Part shown: in pieces, positions 43,987 to 52,679 of the stretch
How the letters are laid out: every line of letters begins with the position of its first letter
Numbering within the stretch: the stretch's first letter is position 1
From: Acinetobacter equi
GTDB lineage: Bacteria > Pseudomonadota > Gammaproteobacteria > Pseudomonadales > Moraxellaceae
Reading direction: 5' to 3'
NCBI RefSeq assembly: GCF_001307195.1
Contig: NZ_CP012808.1
Span: 1,054,001-1,118,000 of the forward strand
DNA: 64,000 bases
The notes under the pieces: generated by a model
Told to the model about the DNA's origin: nothing
Databases searched by the model: none
The model's input: the letters and a program-made list of their open reading frames with translations, nothing else
Translations under genes and position numbers: made by a program

Positions 43987-44619
43987 ATGCGTGATCAAGG
44001 GCGGCTTATTGAGTGGTTCGATGATAAGGGATATGGCTTTATTCAACCGAATGATTTAAGTAAAGATCACGTATTTCTTCATATCAAAAATTTTTCTAAA
44101 CCGGGTCCAAGACCTATTGTTGGATGTGCTTTGGAATATACAGTTGTGGTTGATGCGCAATCTCGTTATAAAGCATTAGATGTTGTTTATTTAAAAGCAA
44201 ATCAAGCTCAAAAGACGAAACAATCAAAAAGTGTAATAAAACCTAAAAATAAATCGAAGCAATATCTTCAACCTATGCAAGTTTTATGTATTGCTTATAT
44301 TTTAGGTATTGTTGGATTATCATTTTTCGGTTTCTTGAGTGGTATGTTGGTCTTGTTGTTATGTCTGATTAATGCGATGACTTATTGGTGTTATGCGCAA
44401 GACAAGGAAGCTGCTCAATTGGGTAATCAACGAGTTCCAGAGCAAGCACTTCACACATTAGCATTTTTAGGGGGATGGCCAGCTGCATGGTTAGCACAAC
44501 AGAGATTAAGGCATAAAACACAAAAACAACCGTTTAAGCATATTTTTTATTGTACAATTTTCTTTAATATTCTATTGGTTATATGGTTGGTCTCGCCATT
44601 AAATCATCTTGTTTTTTGA
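43987..44619 (+). CDS. Cold-shock-domain / DUF1294 membrane protein
   Basis: A 210-residue fusion of two modules. Residues 1-70 form a cold-shock-like nucleic-acid-binding domain (GRLIEWFDDKGYGFIQPND, with the aromatic RNP1-like KGYGFI, and DHVFLHIKNF). A basic linker (about 76-95) leads to three or four membrane helices of a DUF1294 domain (CLINAMTYWCYAQDKEAAQLGNQRVPE, AFLGGWPAAWLAQQRLRHKT). The combination is known in proteobacteria but its function is not. It suggests an RNA- or DNA-binding head at the inner membrane. It sits close behind thrB and 30 bp before another small membrane protein. Confidence 0.85.
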   Translation: MRDQGRLIEWFDDKGYGFIQPNDLSKDHVFLHIKNFSKPGPRPIVGCALEYTVVVDAQSRYKALDVVYLKANQAQKTKQSKSVIKPKNKSKQYLQPMQVLCIAYILGIVGLSFFGFLSGMLVLLLCLINAMTYWCYAQDKEAAQLGNQRVPEQALHTLAFLGGWPAAWLAQQRLRHKTQKQPFKHIFYCTIFFNILLVIWLVSPLNHLVF

Positions 44620-44649
44620 AACAAGTTTAAAATATAAGGAGAGAATAAA

Positions 44650-45054
44650 ATGAACAATGTAATAGATCAAAATGGAAATAAATCTTTAACATTAGTTTTA
44701 TATGTACTTTATATTTGTGCCATTTTTACTGCGGGCATATTGGCTATTGTTGCTTTAATTATTAATTATATTAAACGTCCTGATGTAAAAGGTACTTTGT
44801 ATGAAAGTCATTTTACATGGCAAATTCATACATTTTGGTGGTATTTGTTTTGGAATATTATTGCCTTTATTCCTTTTGGTTTCTTATTTTTTACTGGAGA
44901 TAATCCTGAATTATTTGCAGGGACAGCAGTCGGTGCTTCTTCATTTTGTATTGCTGTAATTATCATTTCTTGGATTTGGATTGTATATCGTGCAATTCTT
45001 GGACTTGTTCGCTGGCGTGAAAATAAGCCGATGTATGAAAATAATATTCAGTAA
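44650..45054 (+). CDS. Small integral membrane protein (DUF4870-like)
   Basis: A 134-residue protein with three membrane spans (about 12-37, 60-80, 93-115). Features such as YIKRPDVKGTLYESHFTWQIHTFWW resemble small DUF4870/YidH-like membrane proteins with a conserved HF.W.I.TF pattern. AAGGAGAG lies eight bases before the ATG at 44650. Function unknown. It forms the end of the thrB - cold-shock - membrane protein cluster, with a terminator immediately downstream. Confidence 0.72.
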   Translation: MNNVIDQNGNKSLTLVLYVLYICAIFTAGILAIVALIINYIKRPDVKGTLYESHFTWQIHTFWWYLFWNIIAFIPFGFLFFTGDNPELFAGTAVGASSFCIAVIIISWIWIVYRAILGLVRWRENKPMYENNIQ

Positions 45055-45074
45055 AATTTCTTGAATTTTAAAGT

Positions 45075-45101
45075 AAAAAAGAACCGTTAAGGTTCTTTTT
45101 T
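45075..45101. terminator. Bidirectional terminator overlapping the EamA stop codon
   Basis: The stem AAAAAAGAACC / GGTTCTTTTTT has a GTTAA loop, and the stop codon of the EamA gene lies within it. It serves both convergent transcripts. Confidence 0.85.
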
Positions 45102-45992
45102 AAATATATATTTTTTAAAAAACTTAAATTTTAATTCACTAATAATGACACCGAGAACAACTAAAGCACCACCAATAAGTGTGATGATAGGAAGTCTTTC
45201 ACCTGCAATTCGTCCTATAAGTGCTGCCCAAACAGGTTCAGCAGCATAAATGATGGCAGCTTGTGAAGAATCAACATATTGTTGAGCCCAGTTCATAACG
45301 AGCTGAATACATGCGCTTGCTAAGCCAAGCCCACATATCACAGCAATTAAGTGCCAGTGAAAAACAGGTGGTTGGGTTTCACCAACGAAGGGAGCAATGA
45401 TAAAACATAGTAAGGATGCAAAAATAAGTTGTAATACGGTCACTCTACGTATATTTACTTTACCTGCATAATATCCAATAAGAATAATTTCAAAGGCAAT
45501 AGCAATGGCACCAAGTAATGTAATAATTTGCCCAAATTGCAATTGAACAGCATTCCAACCATTGCCCGTTAGTAGAACTAAACCAATGAATGCACAACTT
45601 ACCCCTAGCCAAGTCATAATATTGGGACGATGTTTAAAAAAAATCCACATAAAAATGGGTACAAGAGGAACGTATAGGGCAGTTAAAAAAGCAGATTCAC
45701 TACTGGTAATAGTTTGTAAACCAATTGTTTGTGTACCATAACCTATAGCAATTACACTGCCAATTAAGAAGCCAGCAAAGACTTCTTTTATATTAAAACT
45801 ATGTAAGTGTTTCCATGAGATTAAGCTGACAGCAATTGCCGCAGCGGTAAAGCGTAAACCAACAAAAATAATGGGGCTACTAAAATTTAAGCCGTATTGA
45901 ACTGTAATGAAACTACCACCCCAAATAATGGTGATTAAAATCAATGTTAGTTGAGGAAGCTTTTTTTGAATAGATAGAGGTAAATTTAACAT
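45087..45992 (-). CDS. EamA-family (DMT) transporter
   Basis: A 301-residue drug/metabolite transporter with ten membrane helices in two EamA halves (TLILITIIWGGSFITVQYG at the start of the first, LLGAIAIAFEIILIGYY at the start of the second). Glu-Pro in the later helix region (YAAEPVWAALIG) is the usual signature. Such carriers export amino acids, metabolites or drugs; the substrate cannot be told. The C-terminus is short and basic (FKFFKKYIFKKEP), and its last codons form one arm of the terminator. The gene is separated from upstream hisA by a terminator. Confidence 0.88.
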   Translation of the reverse strand: MLNLPLSIQKKLPQLTLILITIIWGGSFITVQYGLNFSSPIIFVGLRFTAAAIAVSLISWKHLHSFNIKEVFAGFLIGSVIAIGYGTQTIGLQTITSSESAFLTALYVPLVPIFMWIFFKHRPNIMTWLGVSCAFIGLVLLTGNGWNAVQLQFGQIITLLGAIAIAFEIILIGYYAGKVNIRRVTVLQLIFASLLCFIIAPFVGETQPPVFHWHLIAVICGLGLASACIQLVMNWAQQYVDSSQAAIIYAAEPVWAALIGRIAGERLPIITLIGGALVVLGVIISELKFKFFKKYIFKKEP

Positions 45993-46017
45993 GAGAGATT
46001 GGTGTCTAAATTTTAAT

Positions 46018-46046
46018 AAAAAAAGAGGTCTTTTGACCTCTTCTTT
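46018..46046 (-). terminator. Intrinsic terminator of hisA
   Basis: The stem AAGAGGTC / GACCTCTT is followed on the minus strand by a T7 run, between hisA and the EamA gene. Confidence 0.85.
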
Positions 46047-46068
46047 AATACTTTAAACAGTATACGCT

Positions 46069-46791
46069 TTATTGATCTAAAAGTAATTGAGCTTCGTTTA
46101 GATTTAAAGTACCTTCGTAAATAGCGCGACCTGTAATTGCACCTAAAATGCCAGGTTGACCTTTAAGATTACGAACATCATCAAGATTGGTTACACCACC
46201 AGAAGCAATCACTGGAAGTCCTGAATAAGTTGCTAAGTTTACAGTTTGTTCAACATTCACACCTTGCATCATGCCATCACGTGCAATATCAGTATAAACG
46301 ATGCTTGATACACCAGCATCTGCAAAACGTTTTGCTAAATCAGTTGCTTTAACGTCTGTTACATTTGCCCAACCATCAGTTGCAACCATGCCATTTATTG
46401 CATCAATACCAACAATGATATGACCTGCAAATTTTTTGCATGCTTCTTCTACAAATTCAGGTTCTTTTACTGCTTTTGTACCAATGATCACGTAGCTTAC
46501 GCCAGCATCTAAATAGTGTTCGATCGTTTCTAATGAACGAATACCACCACCAATTTGAATAGGTAAATTTGGTTGAGCTTTAGCAATTGCTTCTACAACA
46601 GGTTTATGAATAGGCGTACCAGCGAAAGCACCATTTAAATCAACTAAATGTAAGCGACGAGCACCTTCATTTACCCAATGTTGTGCTGTTGCTACAGGAT
46701 CATCAGAAAATACAGTATCGTCTTCCATACGACCTTGTTTTAAACGTACACATTTGCCATCTTTCAGGTCAATTGCAGGGATGATCAGCAT
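46069..46791 (-). CDS. hisA: Phosphoribosyl-formimino-AICAR ribotide isomerase HisA
   Basis: A 240-residue TIM barrel paralogous to HisF. It catalyses the Amadori isomerisation of ProFAR to PRFAR. Catalytic Asp8 is in IPAIDLKDG, and Asp near 130 is in [16 protein letters not shown]. Other motifs are [13 protein letters not shown] and [16 protein letters not shown] at 46791. It lies downstream of the DUF805 gene on the same strand, so possibly part of a hisB-hisH-DUF805-hisA strand cluster, though a terminator after hisH argues for separate transcription. Confidence 0.96.
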   Translation of the reverse strand: MLIIPAIDLKDGKCVRLKQGRMEDDTVFSDDPVATAQHWVNEGARRLHLVDLNGAFAGTPIHKPVVEAIAKAQPNLPIQIGGGIRSLETIEHYLDAGVSYVIIGTKAVKEPEFVEEACKKFAGHIIVGIDAINGMVATDGWANVTDVKATDLAKRFADAGVSSIVYTDIARDGMMQGVNVEQTVNLATYSGLPVIASGGVTNLDDVRNLKGQPGILGAITGRAIYEGTLNLNEAQLLLDQ

Positions 46792-46891
46792 GCTTTCGCT
46801 CCTTGCTCTATTTAGGAAGTAAAATTGTGTGCAATCTTAGCAAATATTCAAAGATTATCTCTAGGAAATTACTAAAAATGTTTAAGGCTTA

Positions 46892-47401
46892 TTACAATAA
46901 AGTTGCCAATTGCATCAAAGCCGAGACCATAATTAAGCCTACTAAGCACATTATAATGATATATATCCAAGCTACAGCTGTTTCCCAAGACAGGGCAACT
47001 CTTGGCTCACCAAATTTATTACTGGAAATATTTCCTTTAGCAAAAAATAGATATAAACCGAAGAAAAAGTTGATTAATGGAATAAATAGAAGAAGTGACA
47101 ACCAACCAGTTAAATTTAAGTCATGCAAGCGTTTAATTGTAAAAATAATCAGGAAGTAGTATCCAATTATATATATTGGAAGTTGAATGAAAGAGACGCT
47201 ATTTAAAAATGTTGATATTTCTTCAGAATTTTGGAGATCGAGTGATGAAATATCTGCTGATAGAAATGCTGATGATAATATTAATAAAATAATAAGGCTT
47301 ATAATAGCAGCTATTAATGACCAAGCAATATAAGTCGCTCTGCTTATTCGACCTTGTGGTGAAAAAAGATTGTATTTTAAAGATGAATTTGAAGTTGTCA
47401 T
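46892..47401 (-). CDS. DUF805 inner-membrane protein
   Basis: A 169-residue protein with the DUF805 pattern: LFSPQGRISRATYIAWSL near the N-terminus, FTIKRLHDLNLTGWLSLL (about 90-107) in the middle, and four membrane helices. The ATG at 47401 is chosen over a GTG three codons upstream; the ribosome-binding site is weak. DUF805 proteins are widespread and uncharacterised. Its place between hisH and hisA has no known functional meaning. Confidence 0.85.
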   Translation of the reverse strand: MTTSNSSLKYNLFSPQGRISRATYIAWSLIAAIISLIILLILSSAFLSADISSLDLQNSEEISTFLNSVSFIQLPIYIIGYYFLIIFTIKRLHDLNLTGWLSLLLFIPLINFFFGLYLFFAKGNISSNKFGEPRVALSWETAVAWIYIIIMCLVGLIMVSALMQLATLL

Positions 47402-47531
47402 GTTGTTCACATTGAATATTATTAAAATGAGATTAAGTTAAAAAAACGAATAAAAGTATTCCTATTTAAATAGGTCTATTATTTAAGTTTTGTTGGTGTA
47501 ATCATAATCTCAAAAGATATAAATTTCTCAA

Positions 47532-47560
47532 TAAAAAAGCCCACAATCTGTGAGCTTTAA
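47532..47560 (-). terminator. Intrinsic terminator of hisB-hisH
   Basis: On the minus strand the stem AAAGCTCACA / TGTGGGCTTT (one G-T pair) is followed by T-residues, 13 bp past the hisH stop codon. Confidence 0.8.
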
Positions 47561-47573
47561 ATAGGTTAGGAAA

Positions 47574-48191
47574 TTAAATTTTCCATTCCACAAAGTTTTT
47601 CAACAATTGTAGACCTGCTGTATGACTTTTTTCAGGATGGAATTGAGTCGCAAATAGGTTTTCTTTATGAATTGCAGTACAAAATTCTAAGCCGTAGTCA
47701 CATGTTGCCGCAACAATCGTTGGATCTTGAGGTTCAACATAAAAACTATGTACAAAGTAGAAGCGAGCATCTTGTTCAATGTCTTTCCACATTGGATGAC
47801 TTGGATCAGCTTGATGTACCTGATTCCATCCCATATGAGGTACTTTTAAACCATCTATATCTGGAAAGCGTTTTACAGTACCTTCAAAAATACCGAGTGC
47901 ATCAGCACCACCATTTTCTTCGGAATGCTGCATTAATGCTTGCATACCAACACAAATAGCCAGAACTGGTTTATTAAATACAGCATTGCGGACAACATCA
48001 TCAATACCTGCTTCATGCATGCCTTGCATACAATCACGCATTGCACCCACACCAGGGAAAACAATTTTATCTGCTTGAGCAATTAATTTTGGATCATTGG
48101 TTACATCAACAGTGGCACCGACATGCTCAAGAGCCTTTGCTGCTGAGTGTAAATTTCCCATGCCATAGTCAAGAAGGGCAATACGGGTCAT
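47574..48191 (-). CDS. hisH: Imidazole glycerol phosphate synthase, glutaminase subunit HisH
   Basis: A 205-residue class I glutamine amidotransferase that feeds ammonia to HisF. The triad is visible: nucleophile Cys80 in [10 protein letters not shown], and His and Glu in TQFHPEKS near residue 186. The oxyanion strand is FPGVGAM. The ATG at 48191 overlaps the hisB stop codon (TAATG), so the two are translationally coupled. Confidence 0.96.
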   Translation of the reverse strand: MTRIALLDYGMGNLHSAAKALEHVGATVDVTNDPKLIAQADKIVFPGVGAMRDCMQGMHEAGIDDVVRNAVFNKPVLAICVGMQALMQHSEENGGADALGIFEGTVKRFPDIDGLKVPHMGWNQVHQADPSHPMWKDIEQDARFYFVHSFYVEPQDPTIVAATCDYGLEFCTAIHKENLFATQFHPEKSHTAGLQLLKNFVEWKI

Positions 48192-48784
48192 TACAACGTT
48201 CCTTTTGTTGAAGCAACTGTATTTTCTGCACGTGGATCGACTTCACAAGCCATACGTAATGCGCGTGCAAATGCTTTAAATACACTTTCAATTTGGTGAT
48301 GGCTGTTTTTGCCTTTTAAATTGTCAATGTGTAGAGTCATTAGCGCATGGTTTACGAAACCTTGGAAGAATTCAGAGAATAAATCCACATCGAATGTACC
48401 AATACGTGCACGTGTAAATGGAATATCCATCCATAAACCAGGACGACCAGATAAATCGACAACTACTCGGCTTAAAGATTCATCAAGTGGTGCATAAAAA
48501 TGACCGTAGCGTTTTAAACCTTTTTTATCACCTAAAGCTTGTGCAAAAGCCTGTCCTAGCGTAATACCGCAGTCTTCAACTGTATGGTGATCGTCAATTT
48601 CTAAGTCACCATCACAATGAATATCAATATCAAATAAGCCATGTCGCTTAATTTGATCTATCATATGATCTAGAAAAGGAACACCAGTGTTGAGGGTACC
48701 TTGACCAGTACCATCAAGATTTACACGAACTCGAATTTTGGTTTCGTTGGTATTTCTTACCACTTCACTGATACGCTGCGTCAT
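48191..48784 (-). CDS. hisB: Imidazoleglycerol-phosphate dehydratase HisB (monofunctional)
   Basis: 197 residues, dehydratase domain only; the histidinol-phosphatase half of the E. coli bifunctional enzyme is absent, as usual outside enterics. Metal-binding motifs are [30 protein letters not shown] and, in the duplicated half, HALMTLHID and [18 protein letters not shown]. The ATG at 48784 with AAGGAAC upstream is chosen over the open extension to 48853. First gene of the hisB-hisH operon. Confidence 0.96.
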   Translation of the reverse strand: MTQRISEVVRNTNETKIRVRVNLDGTGQGTLNTGVPFLDHMIDQIKRHGLFDIDIHCDGDLEIDDHHTVEDCGITLGQAFAQALGDKKGLKRYGHFYAPLDESLSRVVVDLSGRPGLWMDIPFTRARIGTFDVDLFSEFFQGFVNHALMTLHIDNLKGKNSHHQIESVFKAFARALRMACEVDPRAENTVASTKGTL

Positions 48785-48884
48785 AGACACGTTCCTTAAA
48801 AACGTCAAAAATGATTGATGTAAAATGTTTTTTCGCCGCCGTGACGAAGTCACTGCATATTAGATTGCTCAGGAGGGTTAATCA

Positions 48885-49262
48885 ATGCCTATTACCGTAC
48901 ATCCTAAAACTTCCATTGAAAACGAAGACGTTCGTAATCAACTTGAGCGACTCTATGATACTAGCCCTGAATTTAGCGATGGAAAAGATGCCATTGAGCA
49001 ATTAGAGCAGAATCTTTCACAGTATACCTTACTTTATACTGCAGAATTTAATACGAGAATTATTGGTGCAATTTGGTGTACAGGGCAAGGAGAGAGTAAA
49101 ACTTTGGAAAATATAGTGGTTCATCCTGCCAATCGCGGGCGCGGTGTTGCAGATCGTTTGGTTTCTGAAGTATGCAGAATGGAAGAAATTAAAGGTGTAA
49201 AAGTATTTGAACCAGGTTGTGGTGCTATTTATCGTTGTCTTTCGAAGCTAGGAAAAATTTGA
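48885..49262 (+). CDS. GNAT-fold protein, possibly PanZ-like
   Basis: A 125-residue N-acetyltransferase fold. The acetyl-CoA-binding motif A reads IVVHPANRGRGVADRLVSEV (R/Q-x-x-G-x-G/A pattern). The size and simple layout resemble PanZ/PanM, the acetyl-CoA sensor that promotes maturation of aspartate decarboxylase PanD, but the match is not decisive and a small GNAT enzyme is equally possible. A very strong AGGAGGG lies eight bases before the ATG at 48885. It is divergent from hisB. Confidence 0.65.
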   Translation: MPITVHPKTSIENEDVRNQLERLYDTSPEFSDGKDAIEQLEQNLSQYTLLYTAEFNTRIIGAIWCTGQGESKTLENIVVHPANRGRGVADRLVSEVCRMEEIKGVKVFEPGCGAIYRCLSKLGKI

Positions 49263-49371
49263 TTTTTCTGAAAATGTAGATAAATTTTCTAAAAAACGAT
49301 CTATTTATAATCATTTGATTGTTTAAATGCGTTAAAAGTAAACATTTGATAGAAAATATTGAAAAGTCTAC

Positions 49372-49400
49372 TTGACGCATTTGCAACTTAATTGTTTAAT
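49372..49400 (+). promoter_or_regulatory. Sigma-70 promoter of the first tRNA-Phe
   Basis: TTGACG and TTTAAT hexamers with a 17-base spacer. A short GC-rich discriminator (ACGCG) follows the -10, as in stringently controlled stable-RNA promoters. Confidence 0.72.
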
Positions 49401-49410
49401 ACGCGTCATC

Positions 49411-49486
49411 GGCGTGATAGCTCAGTAGGTAGAGCAACGGATTGAAAATCCGTGTGTCCCCAGTTCGATCCTGGGTCTCGCCACCA
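49411..49486 (+). tRNA. tRNA-Phe (anticodon GAA), copy 1
   Basis: A 76-nt cloverleaf with anticodon loop TTGAAAA (GAA), T loop TTCGATC and encoded CCA. The acceptor GGCGTGA pairs with TCTCGCC except for a T-T opposition at position 5:68, which also occurs in copy 2. Confidence 0.96.
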
Positions 49487-49511
49487 TATTCAAACGTATA
49501 TACGTTTTATA

Positions 49512-49540
49512 TATCTCTGATCACAATCAGAGATTTTTTT
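49512..49540 (+). terminator. Intrinsic terminator after tRNA-Phe copy 1
   Basis: The stem ATCTCTGAT / AATCAGAGAT is followed by T8. Confidence 0.85.
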
Positions 49541-49583
49541 TGGGTAAAATTTACTCAAACAAATAAAAATATGCTGAATGTTA

Positions 49584-49612
49584 TTGACTATTCAGCCTAG
49601 ATACGGCTTAAT
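49584..49612 (+). promoter_or_regulatory. Sigma-70 promoter of the second tRNA-Phe
   Basis: TTGACT and CTTAAT hexamers, spacer 17, with discriminator ACACCGC. The layout matches the first tRNA-Phe promoter although the spacer sequence differs. Confidence 0.65.
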
Positions 49613-49622
49613 ACACCGCATC

Positions 49623-49698
49623 GGCGTGATAGCTCAGTAGGTAGAGCAACGGATTGAAAATCCGTGTGTCCCCAGTTCGATCCTGGGTCTCGCCACCA
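49623..49698 (+). tRNA. tRNA-Phe (anticodon GAA), copy 2
   Basis: A 76-nt gene identical to copy 1, including the T-T opposition in the acceptor stem. It starts 212 bp after copy 1 and has its own promoter and terminator. Confidence 0.96.
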
Positions 49699-49704
49699 TA
49701 TTCT

Positions 49705-49736
49705 AAAAAACCTCAAACATTGTTTGAGGTTTTTTT
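49705..49736 (+). terminator. Intrinsic terminator after tRNA-Phe copy 2
   Basis: The stem AAAAAACCTCAAACA / TGTTTGAGGTTTTTT has a T-run. Confidence 0.88.
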
Positions 49737-49832
49737 ATGTCTAAAGAAATTCAACAAAAATGATAATGTGGTGATGTGTATTTATCTGTTTAGATATAAA
49801 GCATTATATTTGAGACGAGAAGAATAGATAAA

Positions 49833-50573
49833 ATGAAGGATCTATTTTCAGATCATAGTCAGCTTTATCAAAGTGCTCGACCGAGCTATCCACAAAAAGT
49901 ATTAGAGGAAATTCTTAAGCATGTAAAAGGAAGGAAGTTTGCTTGGGATTGTGGAGCTGGTTCAGGACAATTTACACAATTGTTGAGCCCTTCTTTTGAA
50001 AATGTGGTTGCAACGGACTTAAGTGAACAACAATTACAACAAGCACCTTCTTTTGAAAATGTTGAATACTCTGTACAAAAAGCAGAAATGACAAATTTTA
50101 AAGATGATTCGTTCGACTTAATTACAGTTGCTCAAGCCATTCATTGGTTTAATTTTGATTTGTTTTATAAGGAAGTGAGAAGAACGCTCAAAAAGGATGG
50201 AGTCATTGCGGTTATAGGTTATGGTCTATTAAGAGTTGATGATATTGAAGTGAATAATGCTGTTCAAAAGCTTTATCTGGAAACTTTGGATGGTTATTGG
50301 GATGCTGAACGTCGCTATATTGATGAGAATTATCAAACAATACCATTTCCATTTAAAGAAGTGGAAACAGCTCAATTAAAGATGAGCTATCAATGGAGTG
50401 CTTCTCAGTTGTTGGATTATTTAAATACGTGGTCAGCAGTAAAGTATTATCGGCAAAAAAATGAAAATGATCTGTTTGATCAATTGAAACAACTTCTTAC
50501 TGAAAAAGGTGATGTGTTATTTCAAGTTAACTTTCCAATTCTATTAAGAGTAGGATGCTTGGAAGATCATTAA
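49833..50573 (+). CDS. Class I SAM-dependent methyltransferase (Methyltransf_11 type)
   Basis: A 246-residue protein. SAM motif I WDCGAGSGQFTQLL is at about 38-51, the acidic end of the next strand is VATDLSEQQL, and SFDLITVAQAIHWFNFD is the motif IV/V region typical of Methyltransf_11 enzymes resembling yeast Tmt1 or plant embryonic-abundant-type proteins. The C-terminal half has a Trp-rich substrate region. Substrate unknown. The last four bases overlap the stop of the convergent GNAT gene. Downstream of the tRNA-Phe pair; no operon partner. Confidence 0.85.
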   Translation: MKDLFSDHSQLYQSARPSYPQKVLEEILKHVKGRKFAWDCGAGSGQFTQLLSPSFENVVATDLSEQQLQQAPSFENVEYSVQKAEMTNFKDDSFDLITVAQAIHWFNFDLFYKEVRRTLKKDGVIAVIGYGLLRVDDIEVNNAVQKLYLETLDGYWDAERRYIDENYQTIPFPFKEVETAQLKMSYQWSASQLLDYLNTWSAVKYYRQKNENDLFDQLKQLLTEKGDVLFQVNFPILLRVGCLEDH

Positions 50574-50983
50574 TCTTGGATTAAGCGTTTACCAAAACAA
50601 ATCACTTCAACTTCTTCATAGCCGAGTTGTTCATAGAAATTTTGTACATCAATATTGTCTTTGTGAATTAATAATTGTAGCTTTGGGCAACCTAAAGCTG
50701 TTAAGCGTTTTTCTAGTTGTTGTATGAGTGCTGTGGCAACGCCATTGCGTTGTTGGTGTGGGTGAACTGCTAAATAGTTTACCCAACCTCTATGCCCATC
50801 ATATCCACCCATAACTGTGGCTATGAGTTCATCATCTTTAATGGCAACTAAAAAAAGCTGATCTTTTTGTGCGACTTTTCTGAAAATATCAATTTCTGGG
50901 TTATTCCACGGACGTGACAAATCACATACTTCCCAAAGTGCAATAACATCTTCTAAATCTGTTTCTTGAAATTGGCGAATCAT
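50570..50983 (-). CDS. ypeA: GNAT acetyltransferase, YpeA-like
   Basis: 137 residues from the ATG at 50983; the frame is open to 51004 and a second ATG at 50989 is equally possible. It closely follows E. coli YpeA: LEDVIALWEVCDLSRPWNNPEIDI, ATVMGGYDGHRGWVNYLAVHP, then acetyl-CoA motif QQRNGVATALIQQLEKRL, GCPKLQLLI and the terminal GKRLIQD. The acetylated substrate is not established. It is convergent with the methyltransferase gene, with which it shares four bases at the 3' ends. Confidence 0.85.
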   Translation of the reverse strand: MIRQFQETDLEDVIALWEVCDLSRPWNNPEIDIFRKVAQKDQLFLVAIKDDELIATVMGGYDGHRGWVNYLAVHPHQQRNGVATALIQQLEKRLTALGCPKLQLLIHKDNIDVQNFYEQLGYEEVEVICFGKRLIQD

Positions 50984-51074
50984 AAACATGGTGATTTTAA
51001 CCAATATGAAAGGGCTTTAATGAGCTTAATTTTTTTTGTTTAATTAGTAAACATAATTTAAATATTTCATCATA

Positions 51075-51106
51075 AAAAAGACGCCTGAAGTAGGCGTCTT
51101 TTTTTG
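51075..51106. terminator. Intrinsic terminator of the CoA-transferase gene
   Basis: The stem AAAAAAGACGCC / GGCGTCTTTTTT lies about 30 bp past the stop codon on the minus strand and is symmetrical. Confidence 0.88.
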
Positions 51107-51135
51107 TTTAAAGTACTTAGATAATACTTATGGGA

Positions 51136-52653
51136 TTATGCTGTTTTAGCATCTTTGTGAGCTGCAAGCATGTGACCAGTTTCTTCGAAATTAGAATGCC
51201 AAGAAAGCGCTTCACGAAGAATGTGAGGAGTATGACCACCTTTTTCACATGCACGATCGAAGTAGTCATTTAGTGCATCACGGTACATTGGGTGTGCACA
51301 GTGATTAATGATTTCACGAGCACGCTCACGAGGAGCTAAACCACGTAAATCAGCAAGACCTTGTTCTGTTACCAAGATATCTACGTCATGTTCTGCATGG
51401 TCAACGTGAGATGCGAAAGGAACGATTGAAGAAATATCTCCACCTTTAGCAATTGACTTAGTCACGAAGATTGCTAGGTGAGCGTTACGTGCGAAGTCAC
51501 CTGAACCACCGATACCGTTCATCATTTTAGTACCACATACGTGAGTAGAGTTTACGTTGCCGTAAATATCGAACTCAAGAGCAGTGTTAATACCAATAAT
51601 ACCTAAACGACGAACAAGTTCAGGGTGGTTGGAAATTTCTTGTGGACGTAATACAAGTTTATCTTTGTATTCTTCAAGATTGTTAAATACTTTTTCGCCA
51701 TATTTTGCAGAAAGCGTAATTGATGAACCAGATGCAAATTTCATTTTTCCTGCATCAATCAATTCGAAAGTACAGTCTTGAAGTACTTCTGAGTACATGA
51801 TTAAGTCTTCGAAGTTAGATTCTTTAAGACCTGTTAATACTGCATTTGCAATAGAACCAATACCTGCTTGTAATGGACCTAAGTTTTTAGGTAAGCGCTC
51901 TTCAGCAACTTCTTTTTCAAAGAATGCAATCAAATGATTCGCAATTGCTTGAGTTTCAGCATCTGGCTCAGTCACTGTTGATGGAGAATCATGAAGTTCG
52001 CTGTTGAACACAATGCCGACAATTTTAGAAGGGTCGATATTGATTGCTGGAGTACCAATGCGCTCATCAACTTGAGTTAATGGAATTGGTTGACGAGTTG
52101 GACGATAAGTTGGAATGTAAATATCGTGTAAGCCTTCAAACGCAGGGCTTAAATTTGTATTGATTTCTACAATTACTTTATCAGCAAAAATTGCAAAGCT
52201 TGCAGAGTTACCTACAGAAGTTGTTGGGATAATGCCACCATCTTCAGTAATTGCAACAGCTTCAATAACGGCAATATCAGGCTTTTGTAATTGATGATTG
52301 CGCATTTGTTCAACTGTTTCAGATAAGTGCTGATCAATGAACATAACTTCGCCTTTGTTGATGGCTTTACGTAATGTATTGTCAACTTGGAATGGTAAAC
52401 GACGTGCTAACACACCAGCTTCGGTAAGCTGTTTATCTAGGTCATTACCTAGAGAAGCACCTGTAATAAGTGTAATTTTTAAAGGATTTGTGTGAGCACG
52501 TTTAACCAATGCCAATGGTACAGCTTTTGCTTCGCCAGCACGTGTAAAACCACTCATACCTACTGTCATGCCATCTTCAATAAAGGCAGAAGCTTCTTCC
52601 GCGCTAATTACTTTGTCATGCAGGGATGCTAAACGAATACGATCTAAAGACAT
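51136..52653 (-). CDS. Acetate:succinyl-CoA transferase / acetyl-CoA hydrolase family
   Basis: A 505-residue class I CoA-transferase of the Cat1/AarC group, the same length as AarC of Acetobacter. Those enzymes move CoA from succinyl-CoA to acetate, giving acetyl-CoA and closing a TCA-cycle variant. The catalytic Glu289 is in MYSEVLQDC, where AarC has Glu294. Other landmarks are GMSGFTRAGEAK, GNSASFAIFADKVIVEIN, LQAGIGSIANAVL and GIGGSGDFARNA. It is cytoplasmic. An inverted repeat, TTGGTC-N11-GACCAA, at 52680-52702 lies in the promoter. With actP it could form an acetate route independent of acetyl-CoA synthetase. Propionyl-CoA:succinate transfer (ScpC) is a possible alternative. Confidence 0.88.
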   Translation of the reverse strand: MSLDRIRLASLHDKVISAEEASAFIEDGMTVGMSGFTRAGEAKAVPLALVKRAHTNPLKITLITGASLGNDLDKQLTEAGVLARRLPFQVDNTLRKAINKGEVMFIDQHLSETVEQMRNHQLQKPDIAVIEAVAITEDGGIIPTTSVGNSASFAIFADKVIVEINTNLSPAFEGLHDIYIPTYRPTRQPIPLTQVDERIGTPAINIDPSKIVGIVFNSELHDSPSTVTEPDAETQAIANHLIAFFEKEVAEERLPKNLGPLQAGIGSIANAVLTGLKESNFEDLIMYSEVLQDCTFELIDAGKMKFASGSSITLSAKYGEKVFNNLEEYKDKLVLRPQEISNHPELVRRLGIIGINTALEFDIYGNVNSTHVCGTKMMNGIGGSGDFARNAHLAIFVTKSIAKGGDISSIVPFASHVDHAEHDVDILVTEQGLADLRGLAPRERAREIINHCAHPMYRDALNDYFDRACEKGGHTPHILREALSWHSNFEETGHMLAAHKDAKTA

Positions 52654-52679
52654 GGTTTACTCTCGTTAAATTCTTAGAA

